The notes beneath the pieces are model-generated. The model saw only the letters and a list, made by a program, of their open reading frames with translations. It was not told the origin of the DNA and made no database searches. From positions 2,767 through 66,766 of the forward strand of contig QAOA01008029.1 of assembly GCA_003255065.1 (NCBI GenBank): a stretch of DNA of 64,000 nucleotides, read 5' to 3'. The position numbers and the translations under genes are program-made. Shown here piece by piece: positions 60,130 through 64,000 of this stretch. Each line of letters opens with the position of its first letter. Positions within the stretch are counted from its first letter, which is position 1. Source of the stretch: Cercis canadensis (Eukaryota; Streptophyta; Magnoliopsida; Fabales; Fabaceae).

Positions 60130-60978
60130 TTTTTTCCATCCAAAACTTAATTCTTCCCTCACTTTAGTCTACACATATCGCTTTATTATCTTTGTCTTCT
60201 AATTACACATGTAATCATTTTAGTTCACCATTTCTTCTCTTCTCTTCCCATGCCATCTCTTCTTTTGTCCATGTATCATTTACTCTAATCTTCATCTCGA
60301 TGCCATATTTCATTTTCCTATATGCTTATCTCAACCGCTATTCAACCTCCCCATACTTCAACAATTTGCTTTGATGCCTTTAGTACCAATTTTTATCTTT
60401 TTTCTGTGCATCTATTTGATTCCTACTTCCTTTGTCCTACATATTTTTAAAGTTTATCATTTATCATCTCTTTCCTCTATTCACAACTTCTATGTTCCCT
60501 CTCTTCTAACTAATAGTCTCTTAATAACAGTCCACAAAGAAGACTGAATTACCAATGGAAAAAGCCTTTGTGAAAAATAGAGTACACTGCTAGCATCTAT
60601 CTTAGTAACATATTAAGTGTTTGCTCCAAGCATGTATATTTCAAAATATGTGCATCTGGTAGCATAAATATTAATATAATGATGCCTTTTTGTTCTTTTT
60701 GAGGTCCATCTTATGACAAAAACTCTTTTTTATGTAGCACTACAGGAACTGACTGCATTCAACTCATGTTGCAAAGAATTTGTTGCACAATAATTGGATC
60801 AGTGTGTGGATGGCTATTATAGTGATATTCATGGGTTTTGTGGATCTCTTAAACTTGTTATATGGTTCCTTAGAACTTCATTGATAAATTCTTTTCACAT
60901 TCAGCTTAAAATTATTTCAGTACTCATAAAAAATACACTTGTAGCATTTTCATTGTTTAAAATAATACTCTAATTAAT
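60130..60978. other. intergenic, no gene seen
   Basis: Pyrimidine-rich stretch after the TRIM (60190-60500), then AT-rich. No feature supported. Confidence 0.45.
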
Positions 60979-61150
60979 TGTGTTTGGTATGGGGATAAAG
61001 GTAAAGTTAAAGGAGAATAACTTACTTTGTTTTTTAAGTATGTTTGGTACATGGTGTAATGGATAAAGTTAAAATAGTATAGCTTATTGTTACAACATGA
61101 CAAATATTACTCCATTAATTTTTCCCATTTAATTATACCAAATGTGTCCT
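60979..61150. mobile_element. possible small MITE
   Basis: TTGTGTTTGGTATGG on the left and GGACACATTTGGTATAA read backwards from the right, with TAA near both ends. Non-coding, weak ends. Confidence 0.35.
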
Positions 61151-61544
61151 AAATTAATGTGGCTGATCCCATGATAGCAAGTATAGCAATGCTCAGTGAC
61201 TTCGATGTTATCATCTCCATCATGATCATAGCACCTGCATAACCTTCATATGCTACCAATGTAGCTACCTAGATAAAACTTTTCCGCTAGTTGTAACTAA
61301 TACCAATACTATTGTCATTGTCTTTTGTTATTACTACCACCAATGCTACTGTGCTTTTTCACTCCTCCAATATCACCAATGACACCTACTTAAATTTTAT
61401 CACCATTTATTTTGTCTTATAAAAGGACTATTTTTCTTCAGGATTGTTTGTTATATTTGATTATTATAAAAGTCGAAGAGGATTAAATAGTTGTCATCCA
61501 CTTCTTCTTAGTATTTGTTTCACCTTACTTGACTAATATGATTG

Positions 61545-62395
61545 ACACCAAAAGATAATATAAGATTTTAAATATGGTCGTATGTTCAAATTGATAGACA
61601 CCCAAATCGTAGGCGAAATCAATTATTAAATCTCCGAAATCATGCTTGTATTTAATAAATAGTTTAATCAAGTTAAAATTCCTCTTATTTCTTACACTAA
61701 CTTTTAATAAGCCTTGATTTGATGAACAAATAATTATATGTGTTTTGAACATATAAATTAATCTTCTTCCTAATATTAGTGAATTTATCAAATTTTAAGA
61801 AAGAAAATCATATTATATCAATTCGGTTTCAAAGAATATTAAAGTTCAAAATACTAATATACTAAATTGTTGGTGAAATTAATTTTAAAAGCCATTAAAT
61901 TATGCTTTTATATGATTAGTCATTTAATCATACATAAATTACCCTTGATTCCTAAATTTTTTCTAAATAATCATTCATTTGATAAACAAATAATTATATA
62001 TGTTTGGAACATATAAATTCATATCCTTCCTAATATTAGCGAGCCTCGAAAATTTTAAGAAAGCAAGTAAAAGGAAATCATGTTACATCAATTTGGTTTA
62101 AAAGAATATTAAAGTTCAAATTGCCAATCACCTAAATTGTAGGTGAAATCAATTATAAAAGACATTAAAGCATGCTTGTATATATTTAATCGTTTAATCA
62201 AACATAAAATACCCTTGATTCCTATTATTTTTCTGAATAATCATTGATTTGATGAACAAATAAATATATGTGTTTTGAAAATATAAATTGATATTTTTCC
62301 CAATATTAGTGAATTTCATAAATTTTAATAAACCAATTAAGGGGAACTCATGTTATATCAATTTGGTTTCAAATAATATACGAATTTAAGGAGCT
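61545..62395. repeat. tandem array, about three units of 270 bp
   Basis: The landmark ATCAATTTGGTTT recurs at 61818, 62087 and 62357 (spacing 269 and 270), and GATGAACAAATAA recurs near 61721, 61981 and 62251. Each unit also has a GGTGAAATCAATTA and a CCTTGATT block. Very AT-rich, diverged by perhaps 15-25%, and non-coding. A possible partial unit is at 63880-64000. Confidence 0.7.
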
Positions 62396-62925
62396 ATATT
62401 GTAAAATTTACCTATTTTAACAGATCATAATAAGCTACATGAAATCACCTTGTTCCCCTTAGTTCATGACTATGAAATTTCTAGTAATAGGGCATATTAG
62501 GTACTCTAGTGGGTAACCCTTAGTTCATAAATTTTGAATGGCTAAACCTAATGGGCCAAGAATAATGTCCAATGTCCATCACCTTCTAATTCGGTATTCT
62601 TCTTATTTGTTCTATATTTACTAATTTAGAATTCATAAAATCCTTGAATTGGGCAGGTCCATTCTTCAATGAATTTCCTAATGTGTAATTATATTAATAT
62701 ATACCAACACAATAATGAGGATTTCAAAATACACATATAATTAGGATAATAATGTATAAATTGATAAAATTTCAGGCACAATTAACCATTTAAAAATTAC
62801 ATTAAATTAAATGAATGTAAAAATTAGTCAAAGCATAATTACTGATTGTAGAATATCACTAAACAATTCACACAAATTACTTTAGCAAAAACGTGGCATA
62901 TTACAAACAAATATCTAGAATTTAC

Positions 62926-63669
62926 CTTCAAATTGTAAGGGATCCTTTTGAACACATGGACAATTGTTGGTGATGGTCACATTCTAGTATGGTTTTCCTT
63001 GTACTCATGCTCTTGTTAGAGATTTGCTTACTTTAAGATCAGTTAAAGCACAATGGCTATTGCCTGCAATAAAATTCAAACAAAAATTGGCCATGCTGAG
63101 TGATGAGGAATTAAATGGAAAGAATAATGAGCAGAGTATTAATTTGTTTTATAAAAGGACACAAACTCATGACAATTGAGAACAATAGGGATGAAAAAAA
63201 TAGAAGAAAAAGTAGCAAACTATCAAATATTTTAAAACTTCTCCATTGACATATCAAAAGAAAAAAAAAAATTGATTGAACATAAGAAAAAAAATGACAA
63301 CTATATACGTTTGCAGATGAGGCCAACGAAGAGAAATGTGCTAAGAAATTTGATGGTGGCAGCCATTTTAAACAATAGAAATTATATCTCTCTTCAATTT
63401 GTTTGGGAAGACTGCTAATATGTTGTGTTATTTATAGGAAAAAAATTGTTCTAGAATAAAGAATTAGGCATTTGAGAGCAATAACAAAGAAAAAGATAGA
63501 AGACAACATGGAAAATTATCCAAAATCTTATATTTTGTCCATTGACATATCAATAAGGGAAGAAAATTGATCAAATATACAAAATAAAACACAATTATAT
63601 ACCTCTGGTAATGAGGGTAATGAGGCCAAGGAAAAGAACTATGCCAAAAACCTTGATCATGGCAGCCAT
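62926..63669 (-). pseudogene. TPD1-like small secreted protein gene, decayed, with two tandem first exons
   Basis: Minus strand. Two similar first exons, 63603-63669 (22 codons, MAAMIKVFGIVLFLGLITLI) and 63309-63366 (19 codons, MAATIKFLSTFLFVGLIC), each encode a signal peptide, end in phase 1 at a GTATATA donor and have TATAAATA about 62 bases before the ATG. Only one second exon follows: 62926-63063, acceptor TTTATTGCAG. Its translation is NSHCALTDLKVSKSLTRA, stop, VQGKPY, stop, NVTITNNCPCVQKD. That is the TPD1-like family (At4g32105 type, often misnamed beta-1,3-N-acetylglucosaminyltransferase), which normally reads ..VQGKPEWNVTITNNCPC... Two in-frame stops and no third exon in the window mark it as broken. 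The family is apoplastic; TPD1 itself is an anther receptor ligand. Confidence 0.7.
63429..63436 (-). promoter_or_regulatory. TATA box of proximal TPD1-like first exon
   Basis: TATAAATA on the minus strand, about 63 bases before the ATG at 63366. Confidence 0.55.
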
Positions 63670-63730
63670 TTCTAACAATATAGAGACTATTTTTTTCAAC
63701 TTGTTTAGGCATACTGCTAAGTTATTGTGT

Positions 63731-63738
63731 TATTTATA
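63731..63738 (-). promoter_or_regulatory. TATA box of distal TPD1-like first exon
   Basis: TATAAATA on the minus strand, about 62 bases before the ATG at 63669, the same spacing as in the other copy. Confidence 0.55.
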
Positions 63739-63879
63739 GTCCGATTATGGTTCTGGAATAAAGAATCCCGTTGGAAATTTGAACCCAATAGTCATCACAC
63801 TGTCACAAACATAAAAACTAAATATTAAAACTCATAAGCAATATAACCATTAATTGATTTCATTAATACATCAATGACT

Positions 63880-64000
63880 ACTAATCTCGAATAATCGAAA
63901 AATTTAATGATAAAACCCTAATATTCCTCGATTGACGAAATATAAAAATTTTAAATAAGGAATTATAAGAATATCATGTTATATCACTTATTGTTTAAAA
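63880..64000. repeat. possible partial unit of the 270-bp repeat
   Basis: The order CCTAATATT, AAAAATTTTAA, AAGG and CATGTTATATCA matches the end of a unit at about 62300-62360. It is cut by the window edge. Confidence 0.35.

Noticed and set aside
61545-62395. CRISPR-like array
   Set aside because: The units are 270 bp with no short repeat/spacer pattern, and this is a plant genome.
63111-63326. 71-codon minus-strand frame
   Set aside because: It runs through the TPD1-like first intron in the wrong frame; the splice signals explain the region better.

Overview
This is nuclear DNA from a flowering plant, most likely a eudicot. The genes have many short introns with GT..AG borders, the space between genes is AT-rich, and the mobile DNA is typical of plants: Ty1/copia LTR elements, a TRIM, L1-type LINE pieces with RNase H, MITEs and a Helitron end. 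I cannot name the species. Ten single N bases mark contig joins. At several of them the flanking sequence is repeated on both sides, so some local duplications are probably assembly artefacts.

Layout. 1-6 kb: no convincing protein gene; a tRNA-Val(TAC), a MITE, a SINE-like piece and a diverged duplication. 6.2-8.1 kb (+): a two-exon class B heat shock factor (HSFB5-like). 9.5-12.2 kb: a probable solo LTR and a MULE-like non-autonomous transposon. 12.6-14.9 kb (+): a two-exon P-class PPR protein, followed by a 5'-truncated LINE. 17.5-21.05 kb (-): GRXS17, a thioredoxin-fold domain plus three CGFS glutaredoxin domains. 22.9-29.5 kb (-): an 11-coding-exon DUF1771-Smr protein. 33.0-33.9 kb (+): a secreted glycine-rich protein. 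34.4-36.0 kb (-): a four-exon DUF3700 protein with YGL and LRDR motifs. 37.8-42.8 kb (-): a five-exon plastid-type MutS2 with a C-terminal Smr domain.

From 44 kb on the window is repeat-dominated. Two copia elements, each with two LTRs and a 5-bp target duplication, lie at 44.3-49.2 and 50.0-54.1 kb. After them come a headless cysteine/glycine-rich protein gene, a MITE cut off at a Helitron 3' end, a foldback element, a second LINE relic, a TRIM, a tandem array of about 270 bp units, and a decayed TPD1-like secreted-protein gene with two tandem first exons.

The host genes do not form a pathway. They are ordinary single plant genes: stress transcription (HSF), organelle RNA (PPR), redox/Fe-S (GRXS17), nucleic-acid-linked Smr proteins (two of them, 10 kb apart) and cell wall (glycine-rich). 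I rebuilt exon boundaries by hand; all coding phases close and the lengths fit the families. I found no convincing undescribed system. The best leads are the tandem TPD1-like first exons, the chimeric 5' region of the first copia element, and the N-linked duplications.
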